Source: Cellvibrio sp. OA-2007
GTDB lineage: Bacteria; Pseudomonadota; Gammaproteobacteria; Pseudomonadales; Cellvibrionaceae
Direction: 5' to 3'
Length of the DNA stretch: 64,000 nucleotides
Assembly: GCF_000953825.1 (NCBI RefSeq)
Contig: NZ_BBUL01000089.1
Span: forward strand, 124,001 to 188,000
In this document: piece after piece, positions 16,580 through 25,133 of the stretch
Layout: each line of letters begins with the position of its first letter
How positions within the stretch are numbered: the first letter of the stretch is position 1
Made by a program: the position numbers and the translations under genes
Notes under the pieces: model-generated
Databases searched by the model: none
What the model was told of the DNA's origin: nothing
What the model saw: only the letters and a program-made list of their open reading frames with translations

Positions 16580-18775
16580 ATGAAAATTTCAACAATAGTC
16601 AATCGGCAATCCGCAGCGATTACGGCGCTGGGTTTGCTGGTACTTCAGTCCTCTTCAAGTTATGCCGCACGTTGCGAATATATTATTCAGACCGAATGGA
16701 ACACCGGTTTTGTCGCTGCAGTGCGCATTACCAATGACACTAACACCGCGATTAATGGATGGTCAGTGAATTGGAATTACACCGATGGCTCGCGCCGCAC
16801 CGGCGGCTGGAATGCCAACTTCTCTGGCAGCAATCCTTACACAGCCACCGGCGTAGGCTGGAATGACCGGATTAACCCGGGGCAATCAATCGAGTTTGGC
16901 TTGCAGGGAAACAAAGGTGTTGCAAACAGCCCCGCGCAACGTCCAGGCTTAGGTGGCGCTACCTGTGCCAATTTGCCAACCAGCATGAGCAGCTCATCCA
17001 AAAGCTCCGCCAGTAGTTCATCGCTACCACCACTGAGTAGCTCATCTCTGCCGCCATCCAGCAGATCATCGAGCAGCCTTTCAAGCCACTCAATTGTTTC
17101 AGTCAGTTCATCGAGTATTTATTGGCCCCCATCCAGCTCGAGCATGTCGAGCACATCCAGTTCGCTCGGCCCCAATACCTTGCCAGTCGCCGATCTGCAG
17201 GTGACCACTACCGCATCAACTGTCTATGTCGATGGCCGTAATTCTACGGATGCAGACGGGAATCCGCTGACTTACAGCATTGATTTTGGCGACGGCAAAA
17301 CGATTAATTATCCGCATGCGTGGCACACCTATTTGGTGCCCGGCGACTACACCATCACCCTGAAAGTGTCAGATGGCCGCGATGTGGTGAGTACCAGCCA
17401 AGTGATCAACGCCCAGTCAACAACGGGCAATCAGCCCCCAATTGCCATGCTCACCGCACCGCGCGAGTATTCGTCGATTATTGCGCATGCCACTGCATCG
17501 TTTGACCCAGAGGGAATTCCCCTGACCTATGAGTGGGATTTTGGCGATGGCGCCTTTATGGGCTCCGCCCGCGCCAGCATTAGGGATTGCGCACCGGGTG
17601 AAACCACTTACCGCTCCCGCACAGTGACACTCACCGTGGGTGATGGTGAACTCAAGGATACTCGCCAAATTCAGGCTGGCGGCACCTGCGGTTATGTATT
17701 TGATGTGTTGCCTACACCGAAATTCACTTATCGCGTTGAAGGCAATCGAGTATTTGTTGATGGCCGCGATTCATTGGGCGCTACTGGATTGTCGTGGAAT
17801 TTTGGCGATTCCAGCCCAAGCGCAACAGGTGTGCTGGCGTCTCATGTTTATGCGGCCAGCGGCACCTATAACATCGAACTGAATGTGAGTGGCCCGAGTT
17901 TGTTTAGCAATCGGCTTACTCAGGCAGTAGTGGTCGATTTTGCCTCGAGCAGCCAATCCTCCCGCAGCCTTAGTAGCTCCAGCGTGCCACCCTCATCATC
18001 ATCTTCACGCTCGTCCACATCAAGCCTCGGCTTGCCATCCTCCAGCTCGGTGCGCTCAAGTTCATCGTCGCTAATTCCCTCATCCAGCTCAGCCAGCAGT
18101 ACCAGCAGCAACCGCAATCACTACGATGCCCATCGTGCAGTTACTGCACCGGTGATCGACGGGATTGCCGATGCCGTGTGGGAAGCTGCAACTTGGGCGC
18201 CGATTGATGTGTTTTGGCTGGGCACCCAACCCAATCCAACTGCGCAGGATTACTCCGGCCGCTACAAAGCGCTGTGGGATCAGGATTATTTGTACCTTTT
18301 GTTCGATATCACCGACGACCGTATTTTTGATGGCACACGCAATGCGCTGGATCGCTATTGGGAAGACGACACGGTAGAGCTGTTTATCGATGAAAATAAA
18401 AACGGTGGTCAGCACAGCTACAACACCAGCGCATGGGCATATCACCTCAGCACTTACGGCGATGTAGTGGACTACACCACCTCGGGACCGAAGCTGTTAA
18501 ATGACCATATCGACATGCGTTTGGTTAGTCTAGGCGATAAACATGTATGGGAAATGCGTGTGCGCATTTACGGCGAAGACTATGCCGATTGGAAAACCAA
18601 TGCGCCGCTCAAACTAGCCGCTGGCAAACTCATGGGCTTTTCGGCAGCTTACATCGACAATGATGGCAGTTCGCAGCGGGAAAGCATGATGGGTTCGGTC
18701 GATACCCAAGGCCACAAAAACAATCAGGGCTATTTAGATGCGAGTGTATTTGGCTCCATGAGACTGGTTGAATAA
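16580..18775 (+). CDS. Secreted modular carbohydrate-binding protein CBM2-(PKD)3-CBM9, no catalytic domain
   Basis: A 731-residue exported protein. ATG 16580 has GAGGG 5-9 bases upstream and opens a signal peptide ending near SYAA. Order: CBM2 (about residues 28-128, cellulose-type, with conserved Trp in INGWSVNW and GWNDRINPGQ); a linker almost wholly Ser/Pro (about 132-200); three PKD-like domains (about 203-455, with IDFGDG, WDFGDG and WNFGDS signatures); a second poly-Ser linker (455-512); and a C-terminal CBM9-like domain (515-731, starting APVIDGIADAVWEAATW). Poly-Ser linkers are typical of Cellvibrio and Saccharophagus secreted enzymes, but I can find no hydrolase, lyase, esterase or LPMO domain. 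It may tether or present plant polysaccharide. It is set off from kduD by a terminator. Confidence 0.85.
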   Translation: MKISTIVNRQSAAITALGLLVLQSSSSYAARCEYIIQTEWNTGFVAAVRITNDTNTAINGWSVNWNYTDGSRRTGGWNANFSGSNPYTATGVGWNDRINPGQSIEFGLQGNKGVANSPAQRPGLGGATCANLPTSMSSSSKSSASSSSLPPLSSSSLPPSSRSSSSLSSHSIVSVSSSSIYWPPSSSSMSSTSSSLGPNTLPVADLQVTTTASTVYVDGRNSTDADGNPLTYSIDFGDGKTINYPHAWHTYLVPGDYTITLKVSDGRDVVSTSQVINAQSTTGNQPPIAMLTAPREYSSIIAHATASFDPEGIPLTYEWDFGDGAFMGSARASIRDCAPGETTYRSRTVTLTVGDGELKDTRQIQAGGTCGYVFDVLPTPKFTYRVEGNRVFVDGRDSLGATGLSWNFGDSSPSATGVLASHVYAASGTYNIELNVSGPSLFSNRLTQAVVVDFASSSQSSRSLSSSSVPPSSSSSRSSTSSLGLPSSSSVRSSSSSLIPSSSSASSTSSNRNHYDAHRAVTAPVIDGIADAVWEAATWAPIDVFWLGTQPNPTAQDYSGRYKALWDQDYLYLLFDITDDRIFDGTRNALDRYWEDDTVELFIDENKNGGQHSYNTSAWAYHLSTYGDVVDYTTSGPKLLNDHIDMRLVSLGDKHVWEMRVRIYGEDYADWKTNAPLKLAAGKLMGFSAAYIDNDGSSQRESMMGSVDTQGHKNNQGYLDASVFGSMRLVE

Positions 18776-18792
18776 CGCCTCAACCTGCACCA

Positions 18793-18819
18793 GCCGCCCG
18801 GAATTCGGGCGGCATTTTT
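18793..18819 (+). terminator. Rho-independent terminator after the CBM protein
   Basis: GCCGCCCG (18793-18800) and CGGGCGGC (18806-18813) form an 8-bp GC stem with a 5-base loop, followed by ATTTTT, 17 bases after the stop. Confidence 0.9.
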
Positions 18820-18935
18820 CCAATTCTGCCCTGCATTATTCCCCCGCTCAGATCCTCCTGCCCCCTTGAAGTTAAGTGCCATCACCCCCACATCCGCGCC
18901 TAGACTATGTTAGGCAATCAGGAACTGATCGGGTT

Positions 18936-19265
18936 ATGAGCGAACTTTTTATCCTGCAAAACCAAGACAAACTTTTTCTCGGCCGCCAAAACAATTGGCT
19001 GGATGGGCGCGATCTGGCGGCGCTGTTCAAAACTGCGCACAAAGACGAAGCTATCAATCAGATGGTGGAGGCCAGCTCTAAAGATTATCGGCAGCGCATT
19101 AAGGTGATTAGCTGCAGCGCCAATGAGAAAGGCCTGCCGCTGATCGACCCGGACATCATGCCCGAGCCACTGCCCAAAGCCGGCAAAGATTTGTTTGAAA
19201 CACTGGAGCAGGGCGCGGCAGCGGATGAATCTACTATCGCCGCCCCCCGAGCTGACTTGCCATAA
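18936..19265 (+). CDS. Conserved small protein of unknown function upstream of gshA
   Basis: A 109-residue protein starting at ATG 18936 (MSELFILQNQDKLFLGRQ). The frame is open from 18876 but the extra 20 residues look non-coding. It reads as a folded cytoplasmic protein with no signal peptide or membrane segment: hydrophobic-charged alternation to about residue 75, then a low-complexity acidic tail with DPDIMPEPLP. I do not recognise the family. It precedes gshA by 79 bases on the same strand, so the two may be co-transcribed, but no functional link can be claimed. Confidence 0.6.
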   Translation: MSELFILQNQDKLFLGRQNNWLDGRDLAALFKTAHKDEAINQMVEASSKDYRQRIKVISCSANEKGLPLIDPDIMPEPLPKAGKDLFETLEQGAAADESTIAAPRADLP

Positions 19266-19344
19266 AGCCTGCGCAGGCTATATTTTCTGACTATTGTCGC
19301 CCTTGCGGCCTACCTGATTGCTCTTGCAGCTAAAGGAACCTTAA

Positions 19345-20970
19345 GTGTCTGTACCCCAAGGCTCGCGCCAACACCTGAATAGCGAGTTGCTCGCTACCTT
19401 TGCCGAACCGGCGAACAATGCCAGCCTGCGCGGAATTTTACGCGGCCTGGAAAAGGAAAGCCTTCGAGTAACGCCAGAGGGTACGCTGGCGCAGACCGAT
19501 CACCCCCACTCGCTCGGCTCGGCGCTTACCCACCCGCATATCACCACCGACTACAGCGAAGCGCTGCTCGAATTTATTACCGAGCCGTTTGCCGATGTCG
19601 AGCCACTGCTGGAGCAACTCGATAACATCCATCGGTTCACCTACCAACAACTGGCCAGCAACCGCGAGCGGCTCTGGCCGGCGAGCATGCCCTGCATTCT
19701 CGGCAGCGACGCCGACATTCCAGTAGCGCGCTACGGCAATTCCAACAGCGGCCAGATGAAAACCGTATACCGCATTGGGCTTGGCCATCGCTATGGTCGC
19801 TCGATGCAGACCATCGCGGGGATTCATTACAACTTCAGCCTGCCCGATGATTTTTGGCAGGTGCTGCAAACCCAATCCGGCAACCAACAGAGTCTGCAGG
19901 ATTTCAAAACCGAGCGCTATTTTGGTTTGATCCGCAATTTCCGCCGCAACTTTTGGCTGCTGATTTATTTGTTTGGTGCGTCACCGGCGGTGTGCTCCAG
20001 CTTTGTTAAGCAGCGGGAACACAAATTACAGCCGTTCCCTGCGGCCGAAAAAACCCTGTATCTACCTTATGCTACATCGCTGCGCATGGGCGATTTGGGC
20101 TATCAAAGTGATGCACAGCAAACCCTGGTGGTGAATTACAACAATCTCGGTGATTATTTAAAAACCCTGTGCGGCGCCATCACCCAAAGCCATCCGGCTT
20201 ATGCGCAAATCGGGGTAAAAGATAGCGCGGGACATTACCAACAACTCAACACCAGCTTGCTGCAAATCGAAAACGAGTTTTATTCCAGTATCCGCCCCAA
20301 ACGCACCACCGGGCGCGGCGAAACCGCACTGCAAGGTCTGCGCTTACGCGGCGTGGAATATGTTGAAGTGCGCTGCGTAGATTTAAACCCATACGAACCA
20401 CTGGGTATTAGCATTGAGCAAATGCAGGTGATGGATGCGTTTTTACTCTACTGCTTATTAAGCGACAGCCCGGCAACAGATGAACGTGAGTTTCATCAAG
20501 TCCAGGAAAACCAGGCGCGTATTGTCAGCAATGGGCGCGACCCGGCACTGGAATTGCTGCGCGGTGATCAGAGTCTCTGCATGCGCACCTGGGCAGAGGA
20601 AATTCTGCACGGCAGTAGCGCCTGTGCCGAACTACTCGATCAAGCCAAAGGGGGCGATGCCTACCGCCAGGCAGTCACGCGGCAATTCGCCAAAATCGAT
20701 AATGCAGACCTAACCCCATCAGCCCGTGTGTTGCGCGATATGACTGAGGCACAGCAGAGTTTTTACGCGCACACTCTCGCCCAAGCAGAACAGCATCGCG
20801 CCTATTTTGCGACGCGGCCGCTTGGCGATGAAAAGCTGGCTGAATTTGCCCAGATGAGCGAGCGCTCACTGCAAAGCCAAACGAGCCTGGAAGATGCACA
20901 ACAAATCAGTTTTGACGAGTATTTGGACAACTACTACGCCCAGTATCGCGGCTGTAGTTGTGAATCGTAA
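19345..20970 (+). CDS. gshA: Glutamate-cysteine ligase
   Basis: A 541-residue gamma-proteobacterial type GshA, joining glutamate and cysteine with ATP as the first and limiting step of glutathione synthesis. Starts at GTG 19345 behind AAAGGAACC. The N-terminus LRGILRGLEKESLRVTPEG contains the conserved glutamate-binding/Mg region, and TDYSEALLEFITEP, the AGIHYNFS segment and RGVEYVEVRCVDLNP are family landmarks. It is slightly longer than E. coli GshA (518), mainly at the ends. No gshB is in the window. Confidence 0.96.
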   Translation: MSVPQGSRQHLNSELLATFAEPANNASLRGILRGLEKESLRVTPEGTLAQTDHPHSLGSALTHPHITTDYSEALLEFITEPFADVEPLLEQLDNIHRFTYQQLASNRERLWPASMPCILGSDADIPVARYGNSNSGQMKTVYRIGLGHRYGRSMQTIAGIHYNFSLPDDFWQVLQTQSGNQQSLQDFKTERYFGLIRNFRRNFWLLIYLFGASPAVCSSFVKQREHKLQPFPAAEKTLYLPYATSLRMGDLGYQSDAQQTLVVNYNNLGDYLKTLCGAITQSHPAYAQIGVKDSAGHYQQLNTSLLQIENEFYSSIRPKRTTGRGETALQGLRLRGVEYVEVRCVDLNPYEPLGISIEQMQVMDAFLLYCLLSDSPATDEREFHQVQENQARIVSNGRDPALELLRGDQSLCMRTWAEEILHGSSACAELLDQAKGGDAYRQAVTRQFAKIDNADLTPSARVLRDMTEAQQSFYAHTLAQAEQHRAYFATRPLGDEKLAEFAQMSERSLQSQTSLEDAQQISFDEYLDNYYAQYRGCSCES

Positions 20971-21043
20971 TGCGGAGATCTAGCGGCAAATAAGTGGGGT
21001 TCGAGTTAAACCAGTCGCCACAATTATGGCGACTGGCAGCAGA

Positions 21044-21604
21044 TTATTTTTGCACCACAAAATTATTAAAATACAAATCCGATGCGGGACCTTTAACGGG
21101 TTTGATATCAGCAATTGAAGGCACCGCTGGTGCGGCCTCCGCATGATGTTCCGGCTGTTTCGCATCCTCATGTGTTGGTTTGGCACCCACATTCTTTTCA
21201 TTTGCGCCGTGTTTTGCATCATGCTCAGCAACATCATGCCCTTCTACCTTAAGCAGCGCCTTATTAATTTCGGCCAGCGCATAGACACGCAAATATTCCT
21301 TACCTTCTACCGAGTTGATCGCCTCTTCAGTTTGCGCACTCAGAATACTCACCAAGCGATCGCGGATTAGCGGCAAATGATGGGTGACTTCAATGGCATC
21401 TTCTCCGGTTTCAGTGCGAATCGAGATCTCGGCCTTAATAAAGCGCGCCTTACCCGGCCCGCCGTAATTCACCACTAGGGCAGGCTCCAGCGGAATATAA
21501 TTTACCCCCTCCGCCACTTTGGGCCCACTGCCACCGCTCGCCAGTACCGACGATGCCAGGGTCAAACCTAATGCTGCCACACAATATTTCACTAACAGAT
21601 TCAT
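21044..21604 (-). CDS. Orphan FliL-domain protein with His-rich insertion
   Basis: A 186-residue exported protein with FliL core features: NYIPLEPALVVNYGG after the signal, KARFIKAEISIRTE, and a C-terminal DLYFNNFVVQ resembling the FliL end '..FTDFVVQ'. FliL normally is a membrane-anchored basal-body protein beside the stator. This one has an apparent Sec signal ending in VLA-SGG in place of a clear anchor, and between about residues 122 and 165 carries an insertion rich in His, Glu, Lys and Ala (AEHDAKHGANEKN, KQPEHHAEAAP). No other flagellar gene is near. It could serve a motility-linked or other periplasmic role; metal binding by the His stretch is only a suggestion. Confidence 0.75.
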   Translation of the reverse strand: MNLLVKYCVAALGLTLASSVLASGGSGPKVAEGVNYIPLEPALVVNYGGPGKARFIKAEISIRTETGEDAIEVTHHLPLIRDRLVSILSAQTEEAINSVEGKEYLRVYALAEINKALLKVEGHDVAEHDAKHGANEKNVGAKPTHEDAKQPEHHAEAAPAVPSIADIKPVKGPASDLYFNNFVVQK

Positions 21605-21845
21605 ACCCGCTCCACAGCTCTGAACTTGCGCCCTATTTTGCGCTCCAACTGACGCGATAATCGCGCTCGCTTCAAAGCATAGACTATTCCCTCCAGTCTA
21701 CGCAGTGGTTTTGCCATACACCCATAAGCAGCCGCTTAGGAAAAGCTAGCCCTGCTATGTGCTAATTGCTTACCATAAGCTCAACCAATAATAAGTTCAG
21801 CCATACCTACAAAACTAAAACACTATCCACTTTTAAGGATTTACT

Positions 21846-22343
21846 ATGATCCCCAGTGTTCGCCCAACCAACTTCCTCATCTTTATTACCTGTACATTGA
21901 TGATACTCGCCGCTGCCTACATGGAGCACGTCATGAAAATGATCCCTTGCTCACTTTGCATCACCCAGCGCGGTTTTGTCGTTCTCACAGGTCTTTTGGC
22001 ACTCGCTGCTGCGCTGCACAACCCAGGCATCACCGGGCGCCGCACCTACGCAGTATTGGGAATTGCCAGTGCGATCCTCGGCGCGTGTTTTGCAGGTCGC
22101 CAACTTTGGCTACAAAGTTTGCCCGCCGATCAGGTGCCCGCATGCGGCCCCGGCCTCGCCTATATGTTTGAGGTTTTTCCGTTTATGGAAGCGCTAAAAC
22201 TGCTGTTACAAGGCGATGGCAACTGTGCCCATGTGGATAAGATTCTCGGCCTGAGCCTCGCCGCCTGGACATTTATGGCCTTTATCGGCTTGGCTGGCGC
22301 GAATTTATACCAACTGATTCGCAAGCAGAGCAAACTGGCCTAG
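21846..22343 (+). CDS. dsbB: Disulfide bond formation protein B
   Basis: A 165-residue inner-membrane protein with four hydrophobic helices. The first periplasmic loop has Cys35-Ser-Leu-Cys38 (IPCSLCITQRG), and the second loop has Cys100 (VPACGPG) and Cys127 (DGNC), the two redox pairs of DsbB. It reoxidises DsbA and passes electrons to ubiquinone. The downstream gene is algQ/rsd, an order also known in Pseudomonas (dsbH-algQ). Spacing of 133 bases to algQ leaves room for a separate promoter. Confidence 0.93.
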   Translation: MIPSVRPTNFLIFITCTLMILAAAYMEHVMKMIPCSLCITQRGFVVLTGLLALAAALHNPGITGRRTYAVLGIASAILGACFAGRQLWLQSLPADQVPACGPGLAYMFEVFPFMEALKLLLQGDGNCAHVDKILGLSLAAWTFMAFIGLAGANLYQLIRKQSKLA

Positions 22344-22476
22344 ATATCTTGCCCTCACAGAAAAGATGGCCTATTGTGGCAAACTCAAACCAATTATGGT
22401 TTGTTTGCATCTTCCTGAAGCCAGCATGCGGCCTCATTAAAAACAAACTACGTCGAACAACCCATAGGATTACCTG

Positions 22477-22941
22477 ATGTTAGAAAATTGCAAAAGTGCC
22501 AAAGAACGCTGGGGCGGTGTGAGTGAAATTATTGATCGCTGGCTTGAAGAGCGTCAGGCAATGCTGGTGCAATACTGCGCACTCAGTGAAAGGGAGCAAA
22601 AATTAAGTGATCTGCAGCGCGGTGAAAAACTGCGTAGCTTTTGCCAAATTCTGGTGGACTATGTGTCAGCGGGTCACTTTGAAGTTTACGATCAATTGAT
22701 CAAAGAAGGGCGCGAGTTTGATGACGCAGAAGCCCTGCAAGAAGCCAGCAAACTCTACGACACCATCGATACCACCACTGAACGCCTATTGGATTTCAAC
22801 GATAAGTATCTTGAAACTGACGATATCACCTCACTCACTGCCGATTTATCGCAATTAGGCGAGACACTTGAAGTGCGTTTTAGCGCTGAAGACCGCTTGA
22901 TCTCGGTATTGCATACCTCGCACAAAGATCTGGTAAGTTAA
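22477..22941 (+). CDS. algQ: Sigma-70 regulator Rsd/AlgQ
   Basis: A 154-residue all-helical protein of the Rsd/AlgQ family, which binds region 4 of the housekeeping sigma factor and shifts RNA polymerase use. The N-terminal MLENCKSAKERWGGVSEII and WLEERQAMLVQYCAL segments are characteristic, as are the helical repeats KLRSFCQILVDYVSAGHFEVY. Position after dsbB and before the FKBP and AlgP-like genes repeats the Pseudomonas algQ neighbourhood and supports the assignment. A strong terminator follows at 22968. Confidence 0.92.
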   Translation: MLENCKSAKERWGGVSEIIDRWLEERQAMLVQYCALSEREQKLSDLQRGEKLRSFCQILVDYVSAGHFEVYDQLIKEGREFDDAEALQEASKLYDTIDTTTERLLDFNDKYLETDDITSLTADLSQLGETLEVRFSAEDRLISVLHTSHKDLVS

Positions 22942-22967
22942 GTACTGATTTACCAAATCGCAGCCAT

Positions 22968-22997
22968 AAAAAAACCCGCTCGCAAGCGGGTTTTTTT
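22968..22997. terminator. Bidirectional terminator between algQ and the FKBP gene
   Basis: AAAACCCGCT (22971-22980) and AGCGGGTTTT (22985-22994) with loop CGCA, flanked by A and T runs on both sides. It serves algQ (plus) and the convergent FKBP gene (minus). Confidence 0.93.
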
Positions 22998-23022
22998 ATA
23001 GTTTATAAGCCGGTATTCAGGC

Positions 23023-23763
23023 TTATTTCGCTTCTGGAGCTGCTTCAGCCGCTTTGATTTCCAACAATTCAACTTCGAAAATCAAGGTAGATGAAGGAGG
23101 GATTGGGCCCTGACCGCCAGCGCCGTATGCCAATTCTGATGGGATTACGATTTCCCACTTGGAACCTTGTGGCATCAATTGCAGAGCTTCAGTCCAACCT
23201 GGGATTACACCGTCCAGTGGGAAAGTAGCTGGCTGGCCGCTTTTGATAGAGCTGTCGAATTCAGTACCGTCGATCAACTTACCTACATAGTTAACAGTCA
23301 CTGTGTCTGTCGCTTTTGGCTTGGCGCCTTTACCTTCGGTAATTACTTTGTATTGCAGGCCGCTTTCAGTGGTCATTACACCTTCTTTAGCCTTGTTTTC
23401 TTCGAGGAATTTTTTGCCTTCAGCAATGTTAGCTTCGCTCTTTGCCTTTTGCTCTTCTTCTTGTTTAGCCATCGCTTTTTGCTGAACTTCTTGCATGATC
23501 TTTTGCATATCTTCTTCACTGATACGCGACTCTTTACCGTCACGCACATCGGTCAGTGCCAATGCCAATGAATCAGGCTCAATCGCCAAGCCACCATTTT
23601 GCAGGTTCTTGCCCAGATTTTGACCAATGATGTAGTTTGCTTTTTGCTCCAGAGTCGTCAGCTTGGCGCTGTCATCAACTGGTTTTGCTTCTTCTTTATT
23701 GCAGCCAATCAAGCCCGCAGTAGCAGCCATCAGGCCAACAACCAATAAACGTTTGTTAAACAT
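23023..23763 (-). CDS. FKBP-type peptidyl-prolyl cis-trans isomerase, lipoprotein
   Basis: A 246-residue Mip/FkpA-type isomerase. The signal ends in the lipobox GLIGC (Cys21), predicting a lipid-anchored periplasmic or outer-membrane protein. Residues 35-125 form the helical dimerisation domain (KANYIIGQNLGKNLQ and a Glu/Lys/Gln-rich helix). The C-terminal FKBP domain (about 135-238) shows VNYVGKLIDGTEFDSS, FPLDGVIPGWTEALQLM and YGAGGQGPIPPSSTLIFEVE. It assists folding of exported proteins. The equivalent Pseudomonas position, between algQ and algP, also holds an FKBP gene. AAGG upstream of ATG 23763 is the ribosome site. Confidence 0.94.
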   Translation of the reverse strand: MFNKRLLVVGLMAATAGLIGCNKEEAKPVDDSAKLTTLEQKANYIIGQNLGKNLQNGGLAIEPDSLALALTDVRDGKESRISEEDMQKIMQEVQQKAMAKQEEEQKAKSEANIAEGKKFLEENKAKEGVMTTESGLQYKVITEGKGAKPKATDTVTVNYVGKLIDGTEFDSSIKSGQPATFPLDGVIPGWTEALQLMPQGSKWEIVIPSELAYGAGGQGPIPPSSTLIFEVELLEIKAAEAAPEAK

Positions 23764-24219
23764 AATGCACCTTATTAGTAATCATTGATTTGTAATCATT
23801 GTCTGTGTGAAGCAAGCCTGTCGCTCACCTGATCCTAGCCGACACCTTATACTGCGGCGCCAAAGCAGGCGGCAATGGTATACCAACTCCAGCCAAATGT
23901 GCGCGTTTTTAGCGACCACCTAAGTTAAACAGTCGGGCAAAGTGTGTGCTGCGCCCCATTTACTGCAAGGTATCTGGATCTACCGCTAGCAGAACCGTGT
24001 CTGACTTCGAGCTTTTAACAAAGTTCAAGCTCGCCAGTCACCGCGACCACGTAAGATTGCAAGCGCAAGTAATAAGTCATTGCAAAAGATACGCGACTAT
24101 CGCATTGGGAGGCATACACTTTTTACTGGCGCAGGGCTACAATTCGCCCGAATTGCACTCGCAAATTACCGTTTTTTAAATGACACATTCCCAACGCTTT
24201 TTTCACACAGGTATTTTTT
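23764..24219. other. 456-base divergent gap between the FKBP and AlgP-like genes
   Basis: No convincing gene. Near the FKBP start, GTAATCATTG occurs twice in direct orientation (23778-23787, 23792-23801). A 7-bp stem CGAGCTT/AAGCTCG (24008-24014 with 24027-24033) lacks a T run. TACAAT at 24138-24143 could be the -10 element for the AlgP-like gene. The short frames at 23946-24412 run into the AlgP-like gene out of phase and are not supported. Confidence 0.35.
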
Positions 24220-24990
24220 ATGGCCGCCGCTAAAACTCCAAAAAATTCTATTGCTGTCTCCCAAGATGCAATCGGGCAACTGGAACAAGAAATTGCCAAG
24301 CTCAGTGCCGCGCTGGATAAAGCTCGCGCACAAGAACTCGCAGCCGCCGAAAAAGCGGTTATCACCGGGAAAAAAGCGTTGCAGAGCGCAAAGAAAAAAG
24401 TTGCTGATCTGACCGCAAAAGAAAACAAAACGCCCGCCGCAAAAGCGCGCTTAAGCCAAGCCAAAAAAGATCTTGCTGAACAGTCAAAAGTTGTAGCCGG
24501 CGCACAAGCGACCTTGGATGACTTAAAGTCAGCGCAGGCATCACACAAAGAAGTGGCTCAAGAACTCGCAAAGCAAATAAAGGGCAAGACTAAAAAAGTA
24601 AAAGCCACTAAAGCAGTAGCGACCAAAAAACCAAGCGGCAAAATTAAAACTGCCGCAAAAACAGAAGAGGCTCAACCAGCTGTTGCTGCGGAGCAACCGA
24701 CAGCCAAAAAACCAGCCGCAAAAAAAGCCGCAACTAAAACTGCGACCGCTAAAAAAGCACCGGCAAAAAAAGCACCTACAAAAAAACTAGCGGTTACACC
24801 AGCGACTGCAACAACAGCTGAAGCAGCACCCGCAGTAGAAACACCTGTGGCAGACATACCTGCAGCTGAGCCAGTGATTATTGCTGCACCGTCGGCAGTA
24901 GAAGTAGCACCCGCCATTGAACCCAGCGCAGAGTCATCACCAGCAACAACTACACTGCCATTTGATGATGATCAGGGCGCATTAAATTAA
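24220..24990 (+). CDS. algP: AlgP-like histone-H1-like Ala/Lys/Pro-rich protein
   Basis: A 256-residue protein in two parts. Residues 10-125 are predicted coiled coil with heptad-like Ala/Leu/Lys spacing (AIGQLEQEIAKLSAALDKA, AKKDLAEQSKVVAGAQATL). Residues 125-200 are Lys/Ala/Pro-rich with AAKKA-, PAKKA- and PTKK-like repeats resembling eukaryotic histone H1 tails; the last 55 residues are Ala/Pro/Glu-rich and acidic, ending in DDDQGALN. This matches AlgP (AlgR3) of Pseudomonas in composition, and the neighbours (FKBP gene, algQ, yheS) match too. AlgP is thought to bind DNA and affect alginate gene expression; here only a DNA-associated role is suggested. The repeats are likely variable between strains. 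Confidence 0.75.
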   Translation: MAAAKTPKNSIAVSQDAIGQLEQEIAKLSAALDKARAQELAAAEKAVITGKKALQSAKKKVADLTAKENKTPAAKARLSQAKKDLAEQSKVVAGAQATLDDLKSAQASHKEVAQELAKQIKGKTKKVKATKAVATKKPSGKIKTAAKTEEAQPAVAAEQPTAKKPAAKKAATKTATAKKAPAKKAPTKKLAVTPATATTAEAAPAVETPVADIPAAEPVIIAAPSAVEVAPAIEPSAESSPATTTLPFDDDQGALN

Positions 24991-25022
24991 TGCTGTGAAA
25001 AGCTGTCGCAAAGTTACAAATA

Positions 25023-25047
25023 AAGGGCGCATCGGCGCCCTTTTTTA
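25023..25047 (+). terminator. Rho-independent terminator after algP
   Basis: GGGCGC (25025-25030), loop ATCG, GCGCCC (25035-25040), then TTTTTT, 35 bases after the stop. Confidence 0.9.
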
Positions 25048-25133
25048 ATAACAAAAGGATCAATCAGATCCGCACAATCTCCTTCATACTTAGGTAAAGC
25101 CGCACCAATGCAATACCAGAGGAGACCATTATC

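Noticed and set aside
23946-24412. Two short rightward frames in front of and overlapping the AlgP-like gene
   Set aside because: No ribosome sites, no recognisable sequence, and the second runs out of phase into the AlgP-like gene.
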